From positions 78,320 to 142,319 of the forward strand of contig DAMANX010000012.1 in NCBI GenBank assembly GCA_032073245.1: 64,000 nt of DNA, written 5' to 3'. Below the pieces are notes generated by a model, which was not told the DNA's origin, ran no database searches, and saw only the letters and a list, made by a program, of their open reading frames with translations. The translations under genes and the position numbers were made by a program. The DNA is from QVMG01 sp032073245 (GTDB lineage: Bacteria; Bacteroidota; Bacteroidia; Bacteroidales; Tannerellaceae). This document shows positions 43,865 through 52,913 of the stretch, piece after piece (the stretch's first letter is position 1; every line of letters starts with the position of its first letter).

Positions 43865-45379
43865 TTAAACCGCATGATGTCGTAGGTTACCTTCCACGTA
43901 AATGGCGCTGAATGGGCGTGCCGGGCAAAGGTTTTCACAGGCTCCGCAACCGATACAGAGTTCTCTGTCTATGATAGGAATTTTCAGTGAATTGCTGACT
44001 CCTGGGTCGCGGTCAATGAGGGTGATGGCCTTTGTAGGACAATGGCGTTCGCAGTTGTTACACTGGATTTCATCGGTGTTAACTACACAATTATCTTTAA
44101 TCCAGACGGCGAGTCCGATGGCTATTGCAGACTTATCTGCTGTCGTGATCGGTTTGATGGCTCCTGATGGGCATACCTGTGAACATTCCACACATTCGGG
44201 ACGGCAATAACCTCTTTCAAAGGACATCTCCGGCTGCATAAATGTTGTCAGTTTATCCGACGGGCGCAATATATTATTGGGACAGGCTGATACACAAAGC
44301 TGGCAGGCGGAACAATGATCTTTCATGTTTTTGGCGCTTAAAGCTCCGGGAGGAACAATAGGTGTTTTCCTGACGGGTCTTTTTTTGTCTTCAATCGTTG
44401 CCAGACCCCCGTCAACATGGAGCTGTTGTGCTTTAATTGTGCTTCCGACTGCCATCAAACCGACCAATGATAATGCGTTACGGCGGGTTACGCTTCCTCC
44501 TTTTTCTTTCGGGTCGCTGTCTATCGTTACGGCGTTGTTGTTTTCTTTCTTTCTGAAGCAGTGTGCACTGTATTTCATAGCTCCGAACTTGCATTTATCT
44601 ATGCAGTTGTAACAAGTCACACAGCGGCTATGGTCGATGGTCATTGTTTTGACATCTATACATGAGGCTTTGCATCCTCTTTCACAGGCTTTACATTTTG
44701 TACATTTCTCCGTATCGAATGTGAGTCGGAAAATAGAGAACCGCGACAGGAAGCCAAGTAGAGTGCCTACGGGACAGATGGTATTGCAATAGGTGCGCCC
44801 ATTGCGCCATGCAAGAGTACCAACGGCTATAAGAGTTACAGCGGCTATTCCGAATGTGCCCCAACCTTTTATCCATACCTCGGTGGTATAGAATGCGTAA
44901 CTGCCGATCCTTTCTGCAAACAAAGCCAATAGATTATTTCCCAACCGGTAGAGTGGGGCAAAGAAATTCGATGCTATACGGCCATAAGCGGCATAGGGAT
45001 CAAGGAGAGATACCACCACACTTACCCCAACCACAAGACATAAGATAAACAATAGGAGTACTCCGTAGCGCAATACTGATTTGGCCCTCGAATAACGGAA
45101 ACGGTTCTTTTTCCCCTTCCGTTTTCCTGCGATATGGGAGATGCTATCCTGAAATACGCCCAAAGGACAGATCACCGAACAATATACTCTGCCGAATACA
45201 AAAGTCAATAACGCCATCACCACTATTATGCCCACATTGAGAGCTAAGACAGCAGGTACTAGCTGTATTTTTGCCATCCAGTCGAGCCACGAATGGAATG
45301 TTCCTGTGAAATCAAGGAACAACACGGTAATCAATAGAAAGAATACGACAGCAAAGCTAATTCTGATCTTTCGTAACAT
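43865..45379 (-). CDS. Membrane polyferredoxin: NapH-like domain fused to a periplasmic NapG-like ferredoxin
   Basis: 504 aa. The N-terminal half is NapH/NosR-like, with about four membrane segments and the two CxxxCP motifs (VYCSVICPLG at about 66, TYCNTICPVG at about 197). Two cytosolic 4Fe-4S sites then follow (CTKCKACERGC and CVTCYNCIDKC). At residues 299-300 sits an internal twin-arginine-like segment, TRRNALSLVGLMAVG. The last ~150 residues carry four more 4Fe-4S sites (CSACQLCVSACP, CVECSQVCP, CNNCERHCP, CIGCGACENLCP). It should carry electrons from quinol or the cytosol across the membrane. The acceptor is probably one of the exported neighbours. Confidence 0.88.
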   Translation of the reverse strand: MLRKIRISFAVVFFLLITVLFLDFTGTFHSWLDWMAKIQLVPAVLALNVGIIVVMALLTFVFGRVYCSVICPLGVFQDSISHIAGKRKGKKNRFRYSRAKSVLRYGVLLLFILCLVVGVSVVVSLLDPYAAYGRIASNFFAPLYRLGNNLLALFAERIGSYAFYTTEVWIKGWGTFGIAAVTLIAVGTLAWRNGRTYCNTICPVGTLLGFLSRFSIFRLTFDTEKCTKCKACERGCKASCIDVKTMTIDHSRCVTCYNCIDKCKFGAMKYSAHCFRKKENNNAVTIDSDPKEKGGSVTRRNALSLVGLMAVGSTIKAQQLHVDGGLATIEDKKRPVRKTPIVPPGALSAKNMKDHCSACQLCVSACPNNILRPSDKLTTFMQPEMSFERGYCRPECVECSQVCPSGAIKPITTADKSAIAIGLAVWIKDNCVVNTDEIQCNNCERHCPTKAITLIDRDPGVSNSLKIPIIDRELCIGCGACENLCPARPFSAIYVEGNLRHHAV

Positions 45380-45464
45380 ATTTATATTTGGTGTTTTATT
45401 TTTTATTCATTGAATTCAACACAGAGTCACACAGGGTATAGGGTCTTTCTATTGAGAAAGACTT

Positions 45465-46643
45465 TTATTGCTTAAAACCATTGTATTCTTCATCGGTCAC
45501 CGCTCCCAACCATACGGCACCTCCTTTATGGGTCTTTGTTCCGATGGCGATATGTTCGAACTCGCTGTCGGGAGTGGCGCCGTGCCAATGGACAATATCG
45601 GGTTGTATTTCAATAACATCACCCACCCGAAGAAGTTGAATGGGTTTGCCTTTTTCCTGATAATAACCTGTTCCGCGGGTACTAATGAGAATCTGACCAC
45701 CGGGGTGGGAGTGCCAGTTGTTTCGTACACCAGGCTCGAAAATGACATTGCCTACGGTGACGTCAAAATTGTCTTTGTCGGTCATCAACCATTGCAGCCA
45801 GGCGGTACCGCTGAAATAGTCATTGTTGATTTTCTCGCCTATGGGGAAGATATGAGAGGCGGTGTTCTGTTTGGCCAGTGCATCTGTTGATCCGGTTGTC
45901 AGTCCTTTACTTGCTAATACTCCATTCAGCACATTTAGAGCCACATCACCCTCTTTTTTTCCAACATTTACTTCAACCAACCTGATCAATTGCTCTAATT
46001 GAGCGGGAGAGATCCCAAGATTCAAAGCCAATCCGATGTGAGAAGTCAACATCGGCTCCAGTTCACCCAAAGCAGCAATAACCGAGACTGTCACCATTTC
46101 GCGTTGAGAATAGGTCAATACATCTCGCTCGAATATATCCGCAAAAAGATGTTCCTTCAGGAATGTTTCTATTTCGGGACTGAATCCGGCATACCTTGTC
46201 GTGACGCGTCCCTCGGATGGTGCAACGCCAGATAGTTCCGCAAGGATCTCTTTACCGCGTTGATATTTATCACGTGTATCGGTGATGAGAGAGGCTTCGC
46301 GTCCCCATACATCTTTGACACCTTCTGCTTTCCGTTGATCGACTACTGCCATCAATGTTTTTAACCCGCGCAGACTTCTCGGGAATCCGCTATAAGCATA
46401 AATATGTACTAATACTTCTTTTATCTCATTTACCGTCAGCCCGGCATCCAGTCTGGCATTCAGCTCGACCTGCAATTTATCCAATTCACCTTTCGCTGCA
46501 AATGCAGAGATGGTTACAATCTTTTGACTCCGTCGATCTAACGATTCTTGTTTCATATTTAACATATCGTTCTGTGCATTTAGATTACTGGATATACCAA
46601 GTAATACCATGATTATTCCTATATATATATTTATCTTCTTCAT
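45465..46643 (-). CDS. Exported AhpD-like (carboxymuconolactone decarboxylase) / cupin fusion
   Basis: 392 aa. A signal peptide (about residues 1-23) is followed by two AhpD/CMD-type helical domains (LDRRSQKIVTISAFAAKGELDKLQ and YSQREMVTVSVIAALGELEPML) and a C-terminal cupin with metal-binding residues in NNWHSHPGGQ and DIVHWHGATPDSEFEHIAIG. No CxxC peroxidase pair is seen in the CMD domains. It is the first gene of the redox cluster and is divergent from the lytS/lytR pair. Similar proteins accompany flavodoxins and aldo/keto reductases in many Bacteroidetes; their reaction is not established. Confidence 0.85.
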   Translation of the reverse strand: MKKINIYIGIIMVLLGISSNLNAQNDMLNMKQESLDRRSQKIVTISAFAAKGELDKLQVELNARLDAGLTVNEIKEVLVHIYAYSGFPRSLRGLKTLMAVVDQRKAEGVKDVWGREASLITDTRDKYQRGKEILAELSGVAPSEGRVTTRYAGFSPEIETFLKEHLFADIFERDVLTYSQREMVTVSVIAALGELEPMLTSHIGLALNLGISPAQLEQLIRLVEVNVGKKEGDVALNVLNGVLASKGLTTGSTDALAKQNTASHIFPIGEKINNDYFSGTAWLQWLMTDKDNFDVTVGNVIFEPGVRNNWHSHPGGQILISTRGTGYYQEKGKPIQLLRVGDVIEIQPDIVHWHGATPDSEFEHIAIGTKTHKGGAVWLGAVTDEEYNGFKQ

Positions 46644-46942
46644 TTTTCTGTTTTACTTAATATTTGTCTAAATTTTTATTGTACAACCAACTTTACCATA
46701 TTTTTTTTTACACAAAGGTTGAATAATTCCTTTTCAGATATAAACCAAAACGGATTAACACGAAAAATTAAAGACCCAAGACGAAAAGCCTTATGATATC
46801 ACTGTTAATCCTTGATCGTTCATCATTATCCATTATCCTCCCCATTCGTTATTATCTCCTTTTTTTCGTTATTAATCTGATTTGTTGTCAACTAAGGATC
46901 AAAATGATTATTTTCGTACATTGTAGTATAGAAAAATAAAGT
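46644..46942. other. Divergent intergenic region, redox cluster / LytS gene
   Basis: 299 bp without a gene between two divergent units. It is the likely site for control of both. I see only imperfect -7-like sequences and no clear paired LytTR-type direct repeat. Confidence 0.5.
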
Positions 46943-47956
46943 ATGACAGAACTATTAAATATTTCACGGCCCTATAAATTGATTATGATAAGCCTGCTAT
47001 GTGCAGTATTTGTCCTGTATCCAGAAATAACATGGCTGCCCTTTGAGTTAGATAAAATGCCAGAGGCGAACAGGGGAAGTTACATTGCCTTTTTTGTTTT
47101 CCGGTCACTCTATTATATGGTGTTGACTTTCCTATTGATAAGAATTAATCTGTTGAAGATCAAAATACCTTCTTTTAAGAAACGATTTTGGTATAACCTC
47201 GTGATTAGTGCCGCGGCTTATCTGATCTATGGCATTATATCCTATCTGATCTATTCCAGAATCCGCCATTTTGGTAGCCTGATACTGTTCCAGTTCTTTA
47301 TTATATGCCTCCTTTCCACCGTGATTGGATATATCTACCTTCTATTTGAAGAACAACGAAAAAAGGAACAGGAGATCGAACGGCTTAAGCTGGAAAAACT
47401 TCAAAGTCAGTATGATGCCCTTACGAACCAGATAAACCCGCATTTTTTCTTTAATTCTTTGAATGGCTTGACCTCTCTGATTCGTAAAAAAGACGATGAG
47501 ATCACCCTTACTTATGTCAATAAACTATCGGATGTATTCCGTTATATCCTGCAAAGTGATAAAAAGGGTATGGTGACATTAAGTGAAGAATTGGAATTTG
47601 TAGACGCTTTCCGCTACATGATGGAAGTGCGATTTGCCAACAAACTGGAATACCATATTCATGCCGATAAAGAAATGTTATCCCATAAAATACCGGTATT
47701 GTCGATCCTTCCCCTGCTTGACAATATCGTTGTCCACAATATGATCGATAGCGAGCATAAAATGGCCATATCCATCGATATAAATGACCAGGAAGAACTG
47801 GTCGTATCCAATCCCATATACCCCAAGCTCACCCCACCCATCACCAACGGAACCGGACTAAAGAATCTGGAAAACCGCTATGCCCTGTTGATGAACAAAC
47901 AAATCCGGGTAGAGAATGACGGAGTGACATTCCGGGTATATTTACCATTAAAATAG
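46943..47956 (+). CDS. LytS-type sensor histidine kinase
   Basis: 337 aa with four membrane segments in the first ~140 residues, a coiled-coil linker (EEQRKKEQEIERLKLEKLQ) and a His_kinase domain with phosphoacceptor His167 in NQINPHFFFNSLNGL. The C-terminal ATPase part is short (GTGLKNLENRYALL), as in the LytS/YehU family. The partner LytTR regulator starts 8 bp downstream. Divergence from the redox cluster suggests that cluster is its target (inference). Confidence 0.9.
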   Translation: MTELLNISRPYKLIMISLLCAVFVLYPEITWLPFELDKMPEANRGSYIAFFVFRSLYYMVLTFLLIRINLLKIKIPSFKKRFWYNLVISAAAYLIYGIISYLIYSRIRHFGSLILFQFFIICLLSTVIGYIYLLFEEQRKKEQEIERLKLEKLQSQYDALTNQINPHFFFNSLNGLTSLIRKKDDEITLTYVNKLSDVFRYILQSDKKGMVTLSEELEFVDAFRYMMEVRFANKLEYHIHADKEMLSHKIPVLSILPLLDNIVVHNMIDSEHKMAISIDINDQEELVVSNPIYPKLTPPITNGTGLKNLENRYALLMNKQIRVENDGVTFRVYLPLK

Positions 47957-47963
47957 TAACCGC

Positions 47964-48716
47964 ATGAAGGTATTAATAGTAGAAGACGAAACGGCAGCTT
48001 ATGAAAGTCTGGTGGAGATACTCAAAGAAATCGATCCGGCTATACAAGTAATCGGTAACACAGAAAGTGTCAAACAGACCATCCACTGGTTGCAAACACA
48101 TCCGGAACCCGACCTGATTCTGATGGATATCCACCTATCAGACGGCTCCTCATTCCTGATCTTCGAAAGCATCGAAGTGGAAACCCCCATCATCTTCACC
48201 ACCGCCTACGACGAATATGCCATCGAAGCCTTCAAACTCAACAGTGTGGATTACCTACTCAAACCCATCAAATCGGAAGAATTAGAACGCGCCCTGCATA
48301 AATTCGAGAAATGGACCCGCAAAGAGCTGGATGATTACTTATCCCGCCTTACCCGGTTGGTCCCTCAACCCCGTTACAAAGACAAACTGCTGATCCCCGT
48401 CAAAGATAAACTCATCCCCATCGCCCTAAGCGACGTTTCCTATTTCTACACTACCGATAAAAACACCCAGATATGCCTAACAAACGGTATATCCTACCCC
48501 TACGCCAAAACCCTCGAACAAATCTACGCTACCCTAAACCCCGCTGACTTTTACCGCGCCAACAAACAATTCATTATCGCTCGGCATAGTGTCCAAAACA
48601 TTACCATCTGGTTCGATAGCCGACTCCTCATCACGCTTACGACCGATGTCCCCGAACGTCTCTACGTCAGCAAAAACAAGGCTGCGGATTTTAAGGCGTG
48701 GGTGGTGAATGAATAA
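47964..48716 (+). CDS. LytTR-family response regulator
   Basis: 250 aa: a receiver domain with phosphoacceptor Asp55 in LILMDIHLSDG and Lys in LLKPIKSEE, followed by a C-terminal LytTR DNA-binding domain (KLIPIALSDVSYFYTTDKNTQICLTNG, ADFYRANKQFIIARHSVQNI). It is the partner of the kinase 8 bp upstream. The coding sequence is noticeably richer in C at third positions than its neighbours in its second half. Confidence 0.92.
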   Translation: MKVLIVEDETAAYESLVEILKEIDPAIQVIGNTESVKQTIHWLQTHPEPDLILMDIHLSDGSSFLIFESIEVETPIIFTTAYDEYAIEAFKLNSVDYLLKPIKSEELERALHKFEKWTRKELDDYLSRLTRLVPQPRYKDKLLIPVKDKLIPIALSDVSYFYTTDKNTQICLTNGISYPYAKTLEQIYATLNPADFYRANKQFIIARHSVQNITIWFDSRLLITLTTDVPERLYVSKNKAADFKAWVVNE

Positions 48717-48743
48717 TTAATACTTGCTATACGACATTAATAA

Positions 48744-48773
48744 ATAAGGGCGAACCAACCGGCTCGCCCTTAT
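48744..48773. terminator. Bidirectional terminator between lytR-like gene and carB
   Basis: Perfect 10-bp stem ATAAGGGCGA (48744-48753) / TCGCCCTTAT (48764-48773) with a 10-base loop, in the gap between convergent genes. Confidence 0.8.
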
Positions 48774-48803
48774 CCTTATAATTATCAATTATCCATTGTC
48801 AAT

Positions 48804-51800
48804 TTATTTATATTCCTGCCAGCTCTTAATTTGAATATCTTCCACTTTCAAATTACAGAAGGCCTTGATAAATGCACTTGCTAAGCGGGCATTGGTGATC
48901 AATGGCACATTATGATCAATGGCTGCACGACGTATTTTGTAGCCGTTAGTCAATTCACGCGTACTATGATCTTTCGGAATATTTACTACCAGTTCAAAGA
49001 CATGGTTAGAGAACATATCCATGATATTTTCTCCTTCCGTTTCATCCGGCCAGTTTACTTCCTGGGATGGAATTCCATTATCGTTGAGAAAACGGGATGT
49101 TCCGTGTGTTCCATAGATGGTGTAACCTTTATCAGCAAGGATGCGGCATGGTTCCAGTAAGTCTACTTTGCTCTTAGCTTCTCCTGAAGATACAAGAATA
49201 TTCTTTTTGGGAATAGTATTACCCACTGCAATCATGGATGATAGTAATGCTTCATCGAAGTCATCGCCCAGACAACCTACTTCTCCGGTTGAACTCATAT
49301 CTACACCTAATACCGGGTCGGCTTTATGCAGACGGGCAAAAGAGAATTGGGATGCTTTTACTCCAATCCAGTCAATATCGAACGCTGTCTTATCCGGTTG
49401 TGAATAAGGTGCATCAAGCATGATGCGGGTTGCTGTTTCGATAAAGTTGCGTTTCAGTACTTTAGACACGAATGGGAAGCTGCGTGAAGCGCGAAGGTTA
49501 CACTCGATTACTTTCACATCGTTGTCTTTTGCCAGAAACTGGATATTGAAAGGACCGCTGATGTTTAGCTCTTTAGCAATCATCTTAGCAACTTTCTTTA
49601 CGCGGCGTGCGGTTTCGAAATAAATCTTCTGTGCTGGGAATACAAGTGTGGCATCTCCTGAGTGTACTCCGGCAAATTCGATGTGTTCTGAGATTGCATA
49701 TTCTACCACTTCACCATTCATTGCTACTGCATCGAATTCAATTTCTTTGGCTCCTTGCAGAAATTCGGATACAACTACCGGATATTCTTTGGAAACTTTA
49801 GCTGCCAACCCGAGGAATTCAACCATTTGTTCTTTGCTATAGCAAACATTCATCGCTGCACCTGAAAGAACATAAGAAGGACGGATAAGGATTGGGAATC
49901 CAACTTTTCCGATGAATCCGTCTATTTCGTCCATGCTTATAACTTCAGCCCAACGCGGTTGATCAATTCCTAACGAGTCAAGCATTCCGGAGAATTTATG
50001 ACGGTTTTCGGCCCGGTCAATCGATAAAGGTGAAGTTCCCAAAATAGGTACTTGTTGACGGGATAGTTTCATTGCCAGGTTATTCGGAATCTGGCCACCC
50101 ATGGATACTATTACACCCCGGGCAGATTCAAGATCGACCACGTCCAGTACACGTTCTAACGAAAGTTCATCGAAATAGAGACGATCGCACATATCATAGT
50201 CGGTAGAAACCGTTTCCGGGTTGTAGTTGATCATGATAGATTTGTAACCCAGTTTACGTGTAGTCTGTGCCGCATTTACCGAACACCAGTCAAATTCAAC
50301 AGATGAACCGATGCGATATGCTCCGGAACCAAGAATGATTACGCTCTTATCATTTTTGTAGTAAGGAATATCATGTTCCGTACCATCATAGGTAAGATAT
50401 AAGTAATTTGTCAGTTCCGGTTGTTCGGAAGCGATCGTATTGATACGTTTAACTGTTGGTACGATATTCAGTTTCTTACGGTGATTGCGTACGCGGATAT
50501 TTTCTTTTTCCATATTGCCCGCAGGGCTTTCCACATAACGTGCAATCTGGAAGTCTGAGAACCCAAGGCGTTTAGCTTCGCGCAGGATATCTTCAGGAAG
50601 ATCTTCAATCTGGGTATAACCGGAAAGAACACGCGTATAATCTACTATGTTTTTCAGTTTATTGAGGAACCAGTGATTGATCTTTGTCAGTTTGTAGATG
50701 CGGTCGATAGAATAGCCTACTTCCAATGCTTTTGCAATCGCAAAGATGCGTAGATCGGTCGGGTTAGCCAGTTCCTCGTCGAGATTATCAAATTCAATAT
50801 CGTTATTACCTACGAAACCGTGCATGCCTTGCCCGATCATACGGAGGCCTTTTTGCATAATTTCTTCGAAGCTTTTACCGATAGACATGATTTCACCTAC
50901 CGACTTCATACTGGAACCAATCTGACGGCTCACACCAACAAATTTGGTTAAGTCCCAGCGAGGAATTTTTACAATAATATAATCTACTTCCGGTGCTTTA
51001 TAGGCTGAGTTAGGAGTTCCCATTTCACCAATTTCATCCAGTCCATAACCAAGTGCCAACTTCGCAGCAACAAAGGCCAGTGGATAACCGCTGGCTTTAG
51101 AAGCCAAGGCAGAAGAGCGGCTCAAGCGGGCATTTACTTCAATTACACGGTAGTCTTTTGTCTCCGAATCGTAAGCGTATTGTACATTACATTCTCCAAC
51201 GATCTCGAGGTGACGGATGATACGCGTAGAAAGTTCCTGAAGGGTTTTTACTTCGTCATCTGTCAATGAGCAGGTAGGTGCAACTACGATACTTTCACCT
51301 GTATGTACTCCTAACGGATCGACATTTTCCATGCTTACCACGGTGAAGCAATGGTCGTTTTTATCGCGAATTACTTCGAACTCAATTTCTTTCCATCCTT
51401 TCAATGACTCTTCAACCAATACCTGAGGAGAGTATGCAAAAGCATTTTCAGCCAATGTTTGTAGCTCGGCTTCATCCTTGCAGATACCGCTACCCATACC
51501 TCCAAGGGCATAAGCAGAACGGATCATTACCGGATAACCAATACGGCGAGCGGCTGCTTTGGCTTCTTCCATTGTTGCGCAAGCCTGGCTTTCCGGAGTT
51601 TTAATATCTTTCTCATCCAGTTTCTTTACGAAAAGGTCACGGTCTTCCGTATTCATTATTGCCTCTACGGATGTACCCAATACTTTCACACCGTATTTAG
51701 CAAGAGTTCCATCAAGGTACATTTGGGTTCCGCAGTTGAGTGCTGTTTGTCCGCCGAAAGCCAGCAGAATACCTTCAGGTTTTTCTTTCTTAATAACTTC

Positions 51801-52022
51801 TTCCACAAAATAGGGAGTAATAGGCAGGAAATAAACCTGGTCTGCTACTCCCTCGGAGGTTTGGATGGTTGCGATATTGGGGTTAATGAGTACGGTACTG
51901 ATCCCTTCTTCCCGCAGCGCCTTGAGCGCTTGTGATCCGGAGTAGTCAAACTCTCCGGCTTGTCCGATCTTCAGGGCACCAGAGCCCAAAACAATCACCT
52001 TCTTGATTCCACTTTTCGACAT
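48804..52022 (-). CDS. carB: Carbamoyl-phosphate synthase large subunit
   Basis: Makes carbamoyl phosphate from bicarbonate, ATP and ammonia supplied by the small subunit CarA, feeding pyrimidines and arginine. 1072 aa, full length. Duplicated halves each contain an ATP-grasp domain (KVIVLGSGALKIGQAGEFDY at the start, VIILGSGAYRIGSSVEFDW in the second half) and a C-terminal MGS-like regulatory domain (KGYTIYGTHGTSRFLNDNGI). CarA is not in the window. It is a single minus-strand gene with a clear -7 element upstream. Confidence 0.97.
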   Translation of the reverse strand: MSKSGIKKVIVLGSGALKIGQAGEFDYSGSQALKALREEGISTVLINPNIATIQTSEGVADQVYFLPITPYFVEEVIKKEKPEGILLAFGGQTALNCGTQMYLDGTLAKYGVKVLGTSVEAIMNTEDRDLFVKKLDEKDIKTPESQACATMEEAKAAARRIGYPVMIRSAYALGGMGSGICKDEAELQTLAENAFAYSPQVLVEESLKGWKEIEFEVIRDKNDHCFTVVSMENVDPLGVHTGESIVVAPTCSLTDDEVKTLQELSTRIIRHLEIVGECNVQYAYDSETKDYRVIEVNARLSRSSALASKASGYPLAFVAAKLALGYGLDEIGEMGTPNSAYKAPEVDYIIVKIPRWDLTKFVGVSRQIGSSMKSVGEIMSIGKSFEEIMQKGLRMIGQGMHGFVGNNDIEFDNLDEELANPTDLRIFAIAKALEVGYSIDRIYKLTKINHWFLNKLKNIVDYTRVLSGYTQIEDLPEDILREAKRLGFSDFQIARYVESPAGNMEKENIRVRNHRKKLNIVPTVKRINTIASEQPELTNYLYLTYDGTEHDIPYYKNDKSVIILGSGAYRIGSSVEFDWCSVNAAQTTRKLGYKSIMINYNPETVSTDYDMCDRLYFDELSLERVLDVVDLESARGVIVSMGGQIPNNLAMKLSRQQVPILGTSPLSIDRAENRHKFSGMLDSLGIDQPRWAEVISMDEIDGFIGKVGFPILIRPSYVLSGAAMNVCYSKEQMVEFLGLAAKVSKEYPVVVSEFLQGAKEIEFDAVAMNGEVVEYAISEHIEFAGVHSGDATLVFPAQKIYFETARRVKKVAKMIAKELNISGPFNIQFLAKDNDVKVIECNLRASRSFPFVSKVLKRNFIETATRIMLDAPYSQPDKTAFDIDWIGVKASQFSFARLHKADPVLGVDMSSTGEVGCLGDDFDEALLSSMIAVGNTIPKKNILVSSGEAKSKVDLLEPCRILADKGYTIYGTHGTSRFLNDNGIPSQEVNWPDETEGENIMDMFSNHVFELVVNIPKDHSTRELTNGYKIRRAAIDHNVPLITNARLASAFIKAFCNLKVEDIQIKSWQEYK

Positions 52023-52096
52023 AGTGCTTCTCGTAGTTTTTTATTTATTGTTGTATTGTATATCCATCCACATAACTCCTTACTGGAAAGGCGTTG

Positions 52097-52104
52097 CAAA
52101 GATA
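52097..52104 (-). promoter_or_regulatory. Predicted -7 element of carB
   Basis: On the minus strand TATCTTTG fits TAnnTTTG, about 75 bp before the start codon. The -33 position lacks a good TTTG. Confidence 0.5.
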
Positions 52105-52180
52105 GAATTTTTTATGTTTAGGCTTGTCATTCTATTGGTGAATCTTTCTCCTTTTTTACGGCAACCTATAACCTTTTCTT

Positions 52181-52294
52181 GCTGAATAATTAATCGTCCA
52201 CCAATTGGTGCATATTAATACCCCAATTGGGAGATATAAATACACCAACTGTGAGATATTAATGCACCAATTGGTGGACGATTAATTATTCAGC
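52181..52294. repeat. 22-bp tandem repeats inside a 32-bp perfect inverted repeat
   Basis: Arms 52181-52212 and 52263-52294 are perfect reverse complements starting GCTGAATAATTAATCG. Between and within them, a 22-bp unit (CACCAATTGGTG followed by an AT-rich half) is repeated about three and a half times. Each unit centres on CCAATTGG or a close variant. The whole forms a 114-bp near-palindrome that could extrude as a long hairpin. Confidence 0.87.
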
Positions 52295-52336
52295 AGAAAC
52301 GGATTAGATTTTCGGCATAAATATGTTAAGTTTCCG

Positions 52337-52344
52337 TATATTTG
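52337..52344 (+). promoter_or_regulatory. Predicted -7 element of the DUF1599 operon
   Basis: TATATTTG matches TAnnTTTG exactly, 20 bp before the start codon. Confidence 0.5.
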
Positions 52345-52364
52345 CATCATAAACAATTAGGATT

Positions 52365-52910
52365 ATGCCGAAGACAAATGAACAATTCGAACGGATAATC
52401 GGCCAATGCCGTGAACTATTCGAGAAAAAGCTGAAAGACTACGGACCGTCATGGCGTATTATGCGTCCTCAATCGGTTACCGACCAGATATTTATTAAGG
52501 CAAATCGTATACGAAGTCTGGAAATCAAAGGAATAAGCAAGGTAAATGAAGGGATAGCTCCTGAGTTTATTGCAATTGTTAATTATGGCGTGATTGGTTT
52601 AATCCAACTCGATCTGGGATTTGCAGAGACGACTGATATCAGCAAAGAAGAGGCCCTGTCTCTCTATGATAAATATATTACAGAGACCAAGGAATTGATG
52701 TATGCTAAGAATCATGATTATGATGAAGCGTGGCGCAGTATGCGTATCAGTTCATATACGGATCTGATCCTTATGAAGATTTATCGTACAAAGCAAATTG
52801 AAAGTAATGCCGGACAAACGCTCGTTTCAGAAGGGGTAGATGCAAATTATATGGATATGATCAATTATGCCTTGTTTGGCTTGATTAAACTGGAAGAAGG
52901 AGAAGCCTGA
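52365..52910 (+). CDS. DUF1599-domain protein
   Basis: 181 aa made of two similar halves, each with the DUF1599 pattern: CRELFEKKLKDYGPSWRIMRPQSVTDQIFIKANRI in the first and TKELMYAKNHDYDEAWRSMRISSYTDLILMKIYR in the second. No biochemical function is established for the family that I know of. It begins a plus-strand set (DoxX-like, tpiA, SPOR, folE) conserved in Bacteroides, and ends 3 bp before the next gene. Confidence 0.88.
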   Translation: MPKTNEQFERIIGQCRELFEKKLKDYGPSWRIMRPQSVTDQIFIKANRIRSLEIKGISKVNEGIAPEFIAIVNYGVIGLIQLDLGFAETTDISKEEALSLYDKYITETKELMYAKNHDYDEAWRSMRISSYTDLILMKIYRTKQIESNAGQTLVSEGVDANYMDMINYALFGLIKLEEGEA

Positions 52911-52913
52911 CCG

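Larger units (their letters stand above)
52023..52364. other. Divergent intergenic region, carB / DUF1599 gene
   Basis: 342 bp without a gene. It carries the carB -7 element (52097-52104), a 22-bp tandem array bounded by 32-bp inverted repeats (52181-52294) and the -7 element of the DUF1599 gene (52337-52344). Confidence 0.75.

Noticed and set aside
52181..52294. Insertion sequence or invertible promoter
   Set aside because: The inverted arms enclose only 50 bp with no open frame and no promoter, and no recombinase gene is near.
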